Source: Lucifuga dentata (taxonomy: Eukaryota; Chordata; Actinopteri; Ophidiiformes; Bythitidae). Taken from it: a stretch of DNA of 64,000 nt. The stretch is taken from the NCBI GenBank assembly GCA_014773175.1, contig VXCM01000801.1, positions 62,001 to 126,000 of the forward strand, given 5' to 3'. Under the pieces are notes generated by a model, which was not told the DNA's origin, searched no databases, and saw only the letters and a list, made by a program, of their open reading frames with translations. Positions 1-13,398 of the stretch are shown here, one piece after another (the first letter of the stretch is position 1; each line of letters opens with the position of its first letter). A program made the position numbers and the translations under genes.

Positions 1-264
1 AAACATAATTCATGTCTGTGATGTGGAATTAGGTTCAGGATGTACCAGAAAAGTTTACAAGCATCACTCAATAAAACCCTTCAATACTTGAAAAAATGGT
101 TTTAAGTTGCCTTGGAAAAAGATACAGTATGGGCATAAAGTGCCATAAAATGTATCAATAATAACGCATTGTGAAGAACAGGACACTCATTTCTATACAT
201 ATTGACTTTTACTTAAGGATAATTTTGAATGGAAGGCATTTACAGTACTTGTAATGGAGTATAA

Positions 265-679
265 AGCCTGGTTCATGCTTCATGTGGACGTGACAGTAGG
301 CAAGTGGAAAGTGTGACGTAATTATGGCCATAATGGCCAGCTGCAGACGCCGCCAAGGGTTGACCACGTGGTCGCACACTACTCGATTTTTGAAGCAACG
401 CGGATGGCGTTGGCGTGACAATATGCGCCTCCAACGATGATTAGCCAAGCAAAGAGATACAAAGAGATATAGAGGAAACCAAGGTGTGTAGAGGTTGGAA
501 GGGAGAGAGGATAAATAATGCTTTGGGACAGTTAACCAACCGTTGTTAAAGTACAGCGCCACCGTTGAAGTGCACAGTTGACCGCACAGTCGTCATGAAT
601 GAGCGAGAAGCATGAATGCCAGGACATGCGAGATGTCCGCGTTTGTCTGCGTCCATCCGTGTGAAACATGAACCAGGCT
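265..679. mobile_element. Non-autonomous PIF/Harbinger-like MITE
   Basis: A 415 bp element. Its ends, AGCCTGGTTCATGCTTCA at 265 and the complement of TGAAACATGAACCAGGCT ending at 679, are inverted repeats with one mismatch over the 18 bases. A 3 bp TAA lies on each side (262-264 and 680-682), matching the TWA target duplication of Harbinger elements. The interior is GC-richer than its surroundings. An open frame on the minus strand crosses the left end but does not read as a transposase. Confidence 0.7.
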
Positions 680-682
680 TAA

Positions 683-2246
683 GGATTTGAGTAGTTCTGC
701 CAGCACTTCATTCATTTATGAATTAAAGTCAGTATTTTGATCATAAATGGAGACACTATGCTATTTAAGCTCGCCTTTGCCCACTTTCCTGCCTGACAGG
801 CTTTTTCCTCTCGACAGGGGCAGGGTCACCTACAGTACCTCACATGTTCTCTGCCCTTTGAAGTACTATTTTGATGAGGAGAGAGAGGAGGAATGGTGTT
901 TTCCGTGTGTTAAACATTTCAAAGCCCGGGGTGGCAAGGGTGATCAAAGCGAGTTTGTGGCCATGTGACTCCCACTCCCTCCAATCTCTAGCCTCAGCCT
1001 CGTAAACCAGAGAGGAAGATGTTTCGGTCAGATATATTAAACCTTTCCTCCCCCTTGTTTTTCAGTGGCCGATGCCCTGATCCACATTGATGAGACAACA
1101 GTGATGACACCAACTCACCCTGCTGCTGTCTTTTGATAGTAAAGTCAGGGCTTTCCTGAGGAATCTGCCCATGCAGGCTCTCTATCCTGGCCTTTGAACG
1201 TGCAGCAGGTTCCCATTACGAAGACTGGGAAGACTATCTACGAAAGCTCCACCCACAGTTTTGTGTCTTTCCTTGTTCAGTCTTGGAAACTTATAAACAG
1301 GCTCCCAAATATGTTTGGTTTTCATCTATCACCTTTGACCCAGGAGATGAGATAAAAAATAAGAAAAGTCTCTACACAGAGAAGGAGCTCAGATCTCTCT
1401 AGGATGAGTCAATGTTTTAGAGGAAAATGCTTTTCCCCTCTAAGACAAGCAAATTGCCTTTACACAGAAACTCTTCTCAATGTGAGAGCGAAAACTTCAT
1501 TTTGTCAGGCTGGCTACATATGATAGAGGTTATCCATTGTTCTTCCCATAGCAATAATTACCATCAATAAGAAATTGATGAATAGATTCCAGATGTTGAA
1601 TTAAACACTCCCAGCCTTCCCCTCATGTTTGATTCACGTGCTGGATTTGCCATTTTGCAACCTTTTGTTGTCAGCCCTATTTGCCGTCTCTTCGATGCTC
1701 CTGCTTAGTCAGAGGATCAGATGTTATGTGAATTAGACTAATAACACATGCCCAGATGTAGATGCTCATTTGCTGAAATTGGATGCAGTGGTGAAATTAA
1801 ACTTGCTGGCACTTTATTTGCTGCAAAATACGAACTGCTGAGCACATTTCTAGGCTACTTGCATAACACAGAATTTACTGTGATGGTGTATCAGTTTCTG
1901 TTTTGTTGTCTCTGTCCTTGTAATAATTCTCTATTGAGAAGTTGTTGTAGTTGTAATGCGATTATGGGACCTTGAGTGTTAAAAAAGAAAGAAAGAAAAA
2001 AAAAGCCTGAGATATCATTTAGTCTCTCTACTGTCTCTACCGGTCATTTTTCTATCCTACAATACTCACAATGCCATCAGGAGAGCCTTCTTCTTTTTTT
2101 TTTTCTTCTCCTTTCTTGGTTTTAATCAAAAAAANAAAAAAAAAAAAAAAAAAAAAGAGAGGGCCTTCTTCTCAGGCCTTCTATATACATAGAGGCTAGT
2201 TCATAGAGCACCAGATTCAACATGCTGGAATAGCATCACGCAACCA
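683..2246. other. Gene-free interval
   Basis: No supported coding sequence. Several short open frames lack splice context or recognisable content. A poly-A run with a single N lies at 2128-2156. Confidence 0.6.
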
Positions 2247-2395
2247 TATTGTATGAAAATTGAGTCAGGTCAACTGGATTCAAGTTTTTAATTCTGAGAA
2301 AATTTTCTGACTGATGAAGCCATTTGGATGAATGGTGAAACATTTCAGAATTAAAAAACTGAATCCAGTTGACCTGACTCAGTTTTCATACAATA
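2247..2395. repeat. Large inverted repeat (hairpin), about 48 bp arms
   Basis: The left arm (about 2247-2296) and right arm (about 2345-2395) are complementary with few mismatches. Each contains GAGTCAGGTCAACTGGATTC or its complement. The loop is about 48 bases. It looks like a foldback-type transposon remnant; the sequence just to the right (GGATGACTGAAAATCTTC) probably belongs to it too. Confidence 0.7.
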
Positions 2396-4936
2396 TATCT
2401 ACCTGTGTGGATGACTGAAAATCTTCATCAAAATCATGCAACCATGTTCCATCATTCATAAACGTCTGTTACCGGCCTCTATTAGTGTTTGCATTAAAAG
2501 AGGCATTACTACAGTATCTCCTCATTTGCATGTTGGGTAAACTATTGCATTACATGCAAAAATCAGTGTTTTTTTCCTAAAAGCAGCATATACTGTAGCA
2601 CAGAAATGATTTTAATTTAACTTCACAGCTGCATCTCTTGACATATAAATCACTTGGATCAGTGTTTTAGATGTACATTTACAGGAGATCCAGGAGAAGA
2701 TGGAGTTTCTGCTTTGATTACTCATTCACCTACATATTCCAGACTGAATGGACAGACTTAAATTGCTCAAACCAGCAAAGTGAAATGCACTAAGTCTGCA
2801 ATGCGGTTTGTTTTATTTAGTATCCTGTTGATAAGGACAGAACGATCACTGTGAAATGTGAAAACCTGCTTTGCAATGTTGACTGGAAATACAGTAGATG
2901 TTTACTTAAAACAGTTGCTGAAGGTTAGCAAAATACCTTCCATGAGTAGCAAAGAGAGGGCCTGTGCATCTGACTGGAAATGCTACAGGGTCTGTGAGAG
3001 GGAATTTAACCACCTAACATTAGGCCCGTAAAAGACAGAGATGATAGTGTATGAATGAGGTTGCAGCTGAAAAACATCTCACAGACATCTCCCTTCACTG
3101 CACTGATTTGGTCTCAGGTCCTCATGCATAATGCAACATTCACATACATATTTGTATACATCAATTATATACTGTATGACAGCAAGTAAAAATTGCTTCA
3201 TTTTTATTTAAAAATGGCTGCAGTGAAACTTACTATACTACAAAATCAACCTGTTCAACTGGCACACAAGAAGTTTGAGGGATTTTCCTTATAATTACCA
3301 TAAGGGTAGTTATTGAAAAATAATGGAGACAGTCCCTTATCCCACTGGAGTGGATTATTCCATTGATAATCAATTATTATCAATCTTCTGCATGCTTACA
3401 TTAATTTGATCTCACATTCTCAAGCATAATGCAACATTCACCTCTGTATTTGTATATATCCGTTATGTATGACAGCAACTGAAGATTGCTTCATTTTATT
3501 ATTATTTATATACTGGGACAATATGCTCTTTAAATGAAAACCTGGTTTTGGTGCTGTGGTCAACCTTGGAATACACATTACTTACTTTAGTTACTGTATT
3601 TAGTAACGGTCAAAATTAGATGATTTTGGTATTTATTTTTCCAAAGATAAGTCAATCTAATTAACTCTTCATTTTCCTGAGAGTTCAGAGAGCCAGGGAA
3701 AGCCTAAAGACGGGATCAATGGGGTATGGGCATGGGGTTGGATTTATGGATGGAGAAGCCTGGCTCCCTGTTGCTGTTTTACAAGAGAACTGGGGGGGTC
3801 TCCCTTCAGTCACATAGCAACTGTACCTCCCCACATGTGGGTAAAAACGGTTGTAGGTGGGTTTTTCCTCCCAAAGCAGGGTCCTGCTGTCTCTGTCAAT
3901 TATAGACTGCTGCACGGGGGGATAAAGAAAAGAAGGCTCAAGGGCCAAAAACAGAGAAAAAAAAGTCAGAGAGAGTAATGGAGAGTCAAGAAACCACTGT
4001 ATTTGTCATTAATTAAAGGGCTGTCAGTCTGGGCTTTAGTTGAGCTCTGCCTCAGCCAGAAAAGTCTGTTAGACTTCACACTGAGTGTCTTTACCTCTAA
4101 CACTTCAATCTTTCAGAGTCTTGTTATGATACATCACTGCCATTTCCTTCTCCAGATACATGCACGGCTTTTCTGTTACAGCAAACCAAACTAAACATAA
4201 CCTTGGTGTATTCAGGTTTCTTTGGCTCCACGGCACTGACTCAGTGCCCACATCCAGCAGCAGTTCCTGTGTGCTCTGCCAGGAGCCAACAGCAGAGACA
4301 TCTCTTCATACCGTAAAGGCATGTATTCCAGCTTGGAAATGCTGCTCTGTCAGATCTCCCCTTCCTCAAATATCCAACTACCTCCCAGAACCTGATCAGA
4401 ACCACCAGTCTTTTCCAGATCTCTGAAGGTCAAGACCAATCTACCTGTGGGAGGTCTTCCTGGGTTTAGATCAGCACTGGGAAAGCAGCAAACAAACTAA
4501 ATTTCCATATGGATATGTTGGGTTTGACCTGTTTTCTGTGAGCGTCTTCACAGGAGTTTACCATTTCGTAACTCCACGTGATGTCGAACTGTGGTAAACA
4601 AGTCTCGCAGTACAAACAGATCCATTCAACAAGACACGTTACTCCTCCTGTCTCTTCTTTTTTTTTTTTTAATCATTCTCTGACACTAAAAACAAATTGG
4701 CATGCTCTCATCTGAAAGCAGTTTTCTGGCATTTTTATTGGCTGAGAAATGGTTTACTTTGTTTAGAGGCTGAAGTTGTCAGCGATTGAGCCAAAGTCAT
4801 ATTTTCTCTCAGTTTCTCTTTTCACTTCCGGACTCCTAACTTTTTTTTCAAGGACAGCGGTCATTTCTGGAAAGCGCTTTACATTATATCTTGCCACCGT
4901 GGAGGTAAAAGACCAAATTTACAGATGTAAGAAGTA

Positions 4937-4977
<41 letters not shown>

Positions 4978-5740
4978 CGTGTGTTCACAGCTGCTGCATG
5001 CTGAAGCGATTGACTTAAGTATTTTTCCTGTCAGGAAAATCGATAAAGGACGATAATGTTATGGTGCTAAATGATGCAACCATTTAATCCTGGCTCTGCA
5101 ATCTGAAGGAGTCACATGTTGCGACACGTTCATGTAGCGCGTGGGCTTTTATTTTCACAAGCAGTTCAATTGTTTTGCAGAGGTAAAACAAATTTATTTT
5201 GTATATCTGCCAATATATATTCTGATATGATATACCTGCAATAAGCAGGATTGGGTGATAATAAATTGCACATTATTTTGCAAGCACTTTATGTATCAAT
5301 ACCAGTTTCATTCAGGAGAATAAGTTTAAGGCTGAATAATACTGCCAACAGTGTAAATTGCAGGCAGCATTTTGGTCCAAACATTCTGAGCCACATCATT
5401 AGCACTCTAACCACAATGCTTATAAATGAGTCCTTGGACACTGAAACTATTTGATGATTAAAGGCCTGGCTATGATGTACCTGAAACACCATTAGGACAA
5501 CTTTAATTCCAATCTGCTCCCATTGCATGCTGGGAAAGTTTGCAGTGTGAATCAAAAGTTGAATTCAGTTAACGTTATGCTAATGCTCAGAGTTCACCAT
5601 GTATGAGCCAACTGATTCAGCCAAAGATGAGGACATTGATTATGCAGCTCTTCTAATGGATTTCAGTCTTTTTCTTATTACTAAGAAGTAACAGTAAATG
5701 TCCAAACATGTGTTTTAAGGAGAAATTAATTATTTTAGTG
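2396..5740. other. Gene-free interval with a (GT)n microsatellite
   Basis: No supported gene. A pure (GT)n run lies at 4939-4976. Two blocks near 3,120-3,200 and 3,420-3,500 share 'CATAATGCAACATTCAC' and neighbouring sequence, an old 300 bp-spaced duplication. Confidence 0.55.
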
Positions 5741-6392
5741 CAGCAAAGAAGTATTCAAATTGTTTAATTTGGTAAAAGTAGTAATGTCATAAAGGAAGTG
5801 TACTCCAATACAAGTCCTGTACTCAGGTTCTACATAAGTAAACAAGTATTACCACTATACAGTAAATTACATGAGTATCAAAAGTAAAACTACTTACTGG
5901 AAAAAGTATTCTCCTGTTAGTTAAATTAGGAAAACCCTCAAAATTGAAAACACGGTTTTCAATTTTGGATATTTTGGGGTGAAATAATGAAAAATTTTGA
6001 ATGAAATTATAAAAATAAATTTTTTTTTCTGGTGTAGAGTGAAAAACTTATATCTCCATTTCTTGGGATTTTAAACACCCAACACTTCTCTACAAGTTTA
6101 GTAATTTTACCAACCTCTCTGGTTTGCTGAAAATCTGTAGCTAATGTCTAAAATGCATTGTTTTATCAAGCTAATACAAGGCTGAGGTACGTGGTTCTAA
6201 ACCCACCAGTAGTAATATCATGCTGAATATAAAGTCTTAATTTGCAAAGTAACTATTGACTAGAGTTATCAGCTAAATGCAATGAAAAAATAGTGCAACA
6301 TCTTGGTGTAAAATGTAGCACAACACTGAAATAAATTGCTGAAAACTGTATAATACTTAAGTCAACGTACTGAGATACTTTCCACTCCTTTG
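5741..6392. mobile_element. Diverged copy of the 'ACTTAAGTA'-rich DNA repeat
   Basis: Contains AAGTAAACAAGTATTACCAC and, near its right side, TTTGCAAAGTAACTATTGAC, and ends GAGATACTTTCCACTCC. The same blocks in the same order occur in the 7.2-8.2 kb copy. It is non-coding. The left limit is approximate. Confidence 0.5.
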
Positions 6393-7230
6393 AGCTGTTG
6401 ATTTTCATTCTGCAGAGACAAAAAGGCAGATATTTGCATTGGGTTCATCTAGGTTATTAAAATATTTTAACTGAGAATTTATCATTATTTGGCAGCCATT
6501 TCTTGTCAGATGGTTTAGATTGCTTGGAACTCTGTTCTCCATCTGTATTCAAAACTGAATATCAAAATTTTGACTGAAAAATTTGGACAAAGTTGACTAA
6601 TTCCCACATACTGTGAGTTAGGAGGTTTTGTTCCAAAACAGAGTACAGATTGGAAAGTTGAATTTTAAAGACCGAAGATCTCATGATCTGCTTAATCTGG
6701 TAAAATAATTATTGAATTGAGTTGTTTGTACTGCTCACAACTTTACCAACCCTCCACAGAAATATTAAATCAATTTATGTTATAGAACAGGAAACATGTT
6801 TTCCATTTAAATAATCTAAAGTTGTAACAAGTATGTCATATACAACGAATGATCTATGGGTCCAAATAGCTGAGAGTACTGAATGATAATCTAATTACAA
6901 AACAATTGTGTAATTTATATGTTTTAGACATTTCATTCTAACTTCTTGTCCATATTAATCTGTAAAGTGAGTAAGGATTCAGAGAGAATACAGAAAATAT
7001 GAGTTGGTCTTTGCCAGTTCAAATACATCAAGATCATCCTAAATTTGTTTTTTAAAGCTGCTGAGATGAAGACGAAATGACCTCTAGAGGATGATTTTGG
7101 GAGGGTTAGATCCATCTCCCGGAGAGATAAATGAGTTGCTAGCAGACAGGAAGCGTTTTCACTCGGCCATTTTTCAGGCATGGTGCATGAAGAAATAAAA
7201 GCCATGAGACACTGTGGTGATAATTTGATA

Positions 7231-8157
7231 CAGACGGGTGGAAAAAGTACTCAAATCCTTTATTTAGGCAAAATACAAATACCACAGTGGAAAATAAAAT
7301 TAATGTACTTAAGTAAAAGTAAACAAGTACTAGCAGGGAAATGTAATTTTAAAAAAAAATCAGGAATGAAAACTCAAAGTATTCCTGAAGGAATTTAGTT
7401 TTCCTCTTAGTGGAAAAAGTTTTGAAAAGGAAATAAGGAAGGTAAGAAGGGCAGACAGAAGGAAAAAAGGATGAAATGAAGTTTTTAAAAAAAGGATGCA
7501 ATGTTGAAAAGAATCAAGGACAGAAAAAGAAGGAAAAAGAAATGGAAAGTGAAGGAAGATGGAAAAGACAAAAGAAAGGATGTATGAGGAGGATGAATGA
7601 GGAAACAAAGAAGAAAAAAATGACAGGAGATCAAAAGGAAGAAAATGAGAAGAAATGAAGGACAGGCAGATGGAAAGATGAAACAAGGTAGAGAATGAAG
7701 GGTGAAAATAAGCAAGAAATGAGAACAAAAATGAGAGAGGGAAGGAAAACAAGAAAAGGAGGAAGGAAGAAGGATGGAAGGATGGAAGGAAGAAAAAATT
7801 GAAGGTACAAAGAAGAAATGACACAAGGAAAGAAGAAATGACAGGAGGGAGAGAAAAGAGAGACAAGAAAGGCTTAAAGGAAAGAAAGATAGTAAAAATA
7901 TGTAAAGAATGAAGTACAGAAGAATGAAAGGATGAAAGGAAGAAGTGAAAGAAGGAAGCAAATAAAGAAAGATGAGATTAGTTATATTGAAAGGCTTATC
8001 TCATGTTCAGAATGAAAGATATGAATCTGCAAAGTAACTATAGCAGTTGTCAAATAAACATACTGAGTAAAAAATGATAAAATTGGAGTCAAATTAGAAA
8101 AGAGAAATACTCAAGTGAAGTACAATGTTTGAGCAGATGTACTTAGTTACTTTCCAC
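7231..8157. mobile_element. Copy of the 'ACTTAAGTA'-rich DNA repeat split by a polypurine tract
   Basis: Begins GGGTGGAAAAAGTACTCAAA and ends TACTTAGTTACTTTCCACTT, which form an imperfect inverted repeat. Flanking blocks (CTGCAAAGTAACTATAGCAG on the right) match the 5.7 kb copy. About 580 bp of purine-rich sequence lies inside. Confidence 0.55.
7398..7975 (+). repeat. Polypurine (GAA/GGAA) tract, about 580 bp
   Basis: The plus strand is overwhelmingly A and G, with units such as GGAAGGAAGAA and GAAAAGAAGG and only scattered pyrimidines. The long open frames here (Ser/Phe/Leu-rich on the minus strand, Lys/Glu-rich on the plus strand) are products of this composition and are not genes. Confidence 0.85.
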
Positions 8158-9266
8158 TTCCTTTATTAATGCTCTAAAACATCAAATTCACCTGATGAAC
8201 TGAATGAGTGTTCTCCAGCACTGAGCAGCACCTGGGCCAGTACATAGCTGCCCCTGTCCTGTAGTCTGGGGATATGTTGACCCCCGTCTCCTCCACCTAC
8301 TTCCCCCGATGGACAGTACGGCTGCCCTGCAGGTGTGCATCAGCCTCATAAAGACATGTCTGTGAGCACCATGTTTGCCCTCTGCCCGTTTCATCATTAA
8401 GGCATTGGGATGAGAAAATAAGCGCTGTGGGGGAAAGCGGGCAGAATTCTATAGGTTTACCAATTTATGAAGCAGCTTTCATGAACGAGGGGGCCCCCGC
8501 TCAACTTCCTGCTGAACACACGGCTGTCTGTTTGAGAGGGAGTGTTTACGTTCGACCCATCCTGGCTCGCTGCCCCATGTCCGTGCACTTCTCTCACATA
8601 CCTCCCCTCGACGCCTTAATTTTCTTTCATTCTCAATCCCTCATCTGCCTGCACCCTTCCCTGGAATGTTTTTACGCAGGTCTTCCACTGCAAAGACAGG
8701 AATTCAAGAAAGTCTCAAGATCTTGTTTAAGATGATTCAATCTTTTCTCATCCAAGGAAAATAATCTTACGCAGCACCATATGCACTAGATTATTAGACT
8801 CAGTGGTTTGTCCTAATAAAGTATTCAGTCTCTCTTTCTTTTTTTTTATGGACATTTGTGGACATTATTCAAAGAGGATTACATTTACAACAAAAATGAA
8901 TGGTCTAAATTTGATTGTTAGACTCTTTTGTTGACAGCAATATGGAGTTTATGTGGATTTTTTTCTTTTTCTTTTTATGTACATATAGATACATATCTTA
9001 TATATATATTTATATTTTTCAGTCTCTTTTTCAACTGGATTTGAATAGAAACATGAATAGAATTGAATAGAAATATAATTGTTTTCTTTCATAATTTTTT
9101 TGCTGCAGAGAAACAGTGGACAATTAAACTTATTCGCCCCACCTCCGGCATCATTGGCATTTTTGTCTGGCCATCCTACCCCCTACCCCNNNNNNNNNNN
9201 NNNNNNNNNNNNNNNNNNNNNNNNNNNNNNNNNNNNNNNNNNNNNNNNNNNNNNNNNNNNNNNNNN

Positions 9267-9312
<46 letters not shown>

Positions 9313-9803
9313 ACACGTTAGACACTTTAAATTCCCAATAAAAATTAGGATCCCAATCTGATCCTGCCAATCAGCAAAGTTTCAACTCCACCCAGCAGTT
9401 CCAGAACCATCAGAGAGTACTTACATTGGAGTAGAAACTAGAAAAATGGTTCTGCGATAATTCTGGTACCAAAGGGATCTTAATTTCTTGGTACAAAAGG
9501 CATTTTTGTCACCCACCACTGCAGACGCCTATGCAGGTTTGATCCTGGTAATTCCAACAATCACAATTGCCTGTGTTCACTCGTGTCATTATGTCAGTAA
9601 TGCGTCCTTGTTGCATTACTGACTCCCCCTAGTAGGTTAGGGTGGTAGCATAAAGGGGGGAAAAATCTGAACATAATAACATGAACCTTTTGTACCTTCC
9701 AGGTGAAATTCAACTCCAGCTCAAGAAAACTAGAGTCTGCGACACCACATTACTGAGGCAGCACGTGATTGTCCTTCCTCTACAGCTCAACAGTGGATTA
9801 CAC
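8158..9803. other. Gene-free interval containing a 77-N assembly gap
   Basis: No supported gene. The gap at 9190-9266 is bordered by a (CA)n run (about 9270-9316) and C-rich sequence on its left, so it very likely hides more of the microsatellite. Confidence 0.6.
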
Positions 9804-9850
9804 CAGGGGTTCTCAAACTTTAGACCAAGGACCCCTCTTGACCATAATAC
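9804..9850 (+). mobile_element. hAT-like terminal sequence
   Basis: CAGGGGTTCTCAAACTTTAG followed by GACCAAGGACCCC is typical of hAT-superfamily ends in vertebrates. I could not find the matching right end, so only this end is called. Confidence 0.4.
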
Positions 9851-10191
9851 CAAAATGTAATTTAAAAAATCATAAAAAGTTATCATTACACTGACAAAGA
9901 CCACAAGAGTTCAGGGAATTTGACAAATATTTGCATGTGCAGTGAGATTATTTCAATTTATTTCTAATACAGATCAACTTATTACAGGGAATTCGCAACA
10001 TTACACTTGATTCTAGAAAATTCCACACTGGATGGTCACATGATCTATTTCTGATTGAGTCCTTTACATTTCAACCCTTCAACCAAATGTCAACTATTAC
10101 CTTGAATTTATGATATGAAGTTAAACATGAAGCAAATTGGTTTTTGTTGGATCAGATTATGTTTTGTTGTGGATTTTTATACTAGTCTCAA

Positions 10192-10542
10192 GATACTGTA
10201 TTTAGTTATTACATTTTTTTTCAACTTTGGATGTAAAAATATAATTTTATTGCAAATTTCCCAGGTTTTTAGTAGGGTTTTTATAGTGTAGCACATAGGG
10301 AAAAATAAACACCCAGTGCTTGAGTCTTTTCATATCTCTTCTATTTGAAATGTGGTAGAGGTGCTGGTTTAAAGACACTGTAATTTGTTATTGCTATTCT
10401 TTTTTAACTTGAGATGTAAAAATATAATTTTATTACAAATTTTTGTTTGTTTTTAGTCGGACTTTTTTTAAATACTGTAGTGCAGAGGGAAAACAAACAC
10501 CCAGTGCTTAAGTCTTTTCACATCTCTTCCATTTGAAATATG
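10192..10542 (+). repeat. Two-copy tandem repeat, period about 181 bp
   Basis: 10192-10355 and 10373-10542 align throughout. Both contain GATGTAAAAATATAATTTTA, AACACCCAGTGCTT and CTTTTCA(T/C)ATCTCTTC followed by ATTTGAAAT. It may be an internal repeat of a transposon whose left end is at 9804. Confidence 0.7.
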
Positions 10543-13344
10543 ATTTGGGGAAACTGGAATGAGGAGGAGAGGCATGGAGAAGAGCACAAACTACATGTAA
10601 TTTTAAACTTAGCTGACTTGGAAATGTTTACCTGGACATCCAGTGTCATACTTTCCTTGGGTGTTGCTGTTCCTCTCTCTGCACCCACAGAATGGAGCCT
10701 TTGTGAGCGAGAGTTCAGCACTCTGTGCACCATCCTGGCCCCTCAGCTACTCTTTCAACCAAATGCTTCAGCATATGCAGGCATGAGTGGAATGGTTTTA
10801 ACCTGGGCTCCCCAAACTCCATCTGATGATCATCACTCTCCTTATTTTGGCTGAACAGCTTTAAAAATCACTGTAATCCACTCGTCCTTGCTTGGTGTGT
10901 TTTCATGTGTTTAATTGAGAGGAAGTGCATTTCAGTTACATTTACCTGCTTGGGTGTAGATTTGCTTTGGCTCTGCTGAGTAGGGAATTTCTTTTCACAG
11001 GCCCTCTTTCATCTGTTACATAATGAAATAACAGATGAAGGAGTGCAAATATACTCAGGAATGGAATAAGGATCAATCATTGCCAAAACGATTTCAGCGC
11101 TCTATCCATTGACTTGAAGTCAGAAATGGTTCCAAAGGGTTTTCAGTATTTTTGTCACAAGCCTTTGGCTGCACCACCCTCTGTGGTTCATTTTGGATAC
11201 ATTGTCATCTTTATTCTGCTTCCAGTGGCTGGAATAGCATAAGTAAATCTAAAATTTCAATTTAGAGGTTGCAACGTTTCCATTTACATCTGTTTTCACC
11301 ATCATTATCTTAACTGGAAAGGAAACTATTTATTTTTGCTTTCATGCTACTGGCAGAGTGCATGGAGTAGATATACAGAGGCTCTGTGTGGGGTTTCCTC
11401 TTTTACCTTTGCTGGCAACAGATTTGGTTTCAAATAAAATGAGATCCATGCAAAGACTGTTCAGCCATCCAAAGAAAAGACTTTTAACCAAATAACTTCA
11501 ACTTTTTCTAGGGAAAAGTGTGAAGTTACTGAAAGGACCCAAAACAGAAGTTATTTGACTGCATAGTGAGAAACTCTGATTGTATTTATATCTAGCCATG
11601 AATTTCATAATACTGTAATCCACAGAGGGTAAATCTCTAAATGTATTAAGTATAAATGTAATTAAGTCTAAATGTATTATGTATTACTCTTATGTCTTTT
11701 GGCATTATTTGTAGATATGCATATGTTCTTCTTTCACAAAGCAGGTGAAAATCAACTAAATCAATATTAGAAAAATCCAGGTGGAAATCAGATTATAAAA
11801 ATACTTACATTAGTATTATACAACTCTGCACATCAGCTTTTAATTTACTGTAAATTATGGTAAACATTTTTCTTCTTGCAACAGGAAATGCAATAGCTTT
11901 CGGCTGTGTTGTGACTTACTGTAAAGTCCAGGTGAAATCTGGTTAAAACTGGTTTGTTTCTCTTTTTTACAAAATCTGGATTTTTTTTCTGTGAAAATCA
12001 GTGAAAACTGGAAACAGCCTTAAAAACAAACATCAACCATGCCTCTTTCGACATATTTTCACTTGTAGTTCCCACAGATTAGCTTCACAGTTGACATTTC
12101 ACCCATCGAAAGGGTTGGGTGGCACCTCTGAACTGCCTGTGTAACAGAAAGAAAACCTCAGAGAGTTACGTAACAAACTGGAGCCACCTCTACTGATAGG
12201 GATCCCCTGCGTTAATTGTTCAACTTGTCAAGACCCTCAGATATGTTTCAAACTCCAGGTCTGGGGGCCTCAGGGTCATTATGTCTCAAGGGGGCCTTAA
12301 GGGGCACAAAATGTCCCTCAGGCCAGGGCCAACTGAGGTCAGTTTACCAAACAGTCGTACTACAGACTCAGGGCCCATCAGATAAGGTGTCCCAGGACAT
12401 TCCTGAGTAGCTGGCCCCCTCCTTCAGGGCCCAAACAGGGATTCCTCCAGAGCACTGAGGAAATGGCTCCCTTTGGAATGATGAGATTTGATTGATCCAT
12501 CTGAGTGAACCTACAGGGGGTGATCTTCCTCCAAGCAAGGCTTTCTTTCCAGACAAAAAAAGAGCTCCAGTTAATATAATGAGAGATTAATTGCTCTGCA
12601 TTGTCAGCTCTATCACAGTTGAGAGTGTGCTTTGTATTTTTTCCAGCTATGGAAAACTCTTGAATATGAATATTCATTTGAACCTTGATAAAGCAACTGC
12701 AGCTCTTCTTGGAAAATGATCTCGCTAGCTGGTGGTCATCTGAAAGATTTTTCCATGATCGATGAGCTACGATGGCCTCAGTGCTCATCCAATAACTCAC
12801 TTCTTCCTCTGCTTATTCCTCTGCACTTAAAAACAAACTGCTGTTGCTGGAAATGTAAAATGCATTATAAGGGCTGGAATGCAGCTCATCGTTATCCCAT
12901 GAACGCCAGGCTGCAGTTTGTGTGTGTGTGTGTGTGTGTGCACGCGCGTGTGTGCGTGCTTCCATACACTACTATCAGTCTCTCTACACAGAATAAAAAA
13001 GAGAGAGAGAACTAGTGACACCAAAGACAACCACTATTGACACTTCAAGCAAAGTTAGTAAATTTACAGAATTTTATATATTCAGATTCAGATTCTTTTG
13101 AGTAACAAATATTTGTATGTGTGTCATTCTCTTACCAGAACCAGACCAGATACTGGAAGTTTAAAGCAAGATCTATACAAACTTTAATTGCCTATAGATT
13201 AGTGGTTCCCAAACTGAGGTACGTGTACCACCAGAGGTACTTGAAGTGCCTCCTGGTGGTACATCAGATGACTGTGGAAAGTTCTGCAGACATCAAAACA
13301 AATAAGATCTATGGAAAATCGGTTATTGTGGCAAATTATTCATC

Positions 13345-13398
<54 letters not shown>

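Noticed and set aside
209..562. 117-codon minus-strand frame as a transposase
   Set aside because: It crosses the left boundary of the Harbinger-type MITE and reads into flanking DNA, so it is not a transposase gene.
7360..7961. Long open frames on both strands (up to 168 codons)
   Set aside because: They are produced by the polypurine tract: the peptides are almost only Ser/Phe/Leu or Lys/Glu and have no domain character.
9063..9370. Open frames across the N gap and CA repeat
   Set aside because: They consist of unknown residues and Thr-His or Val-Cys repeats from the microsatellite.
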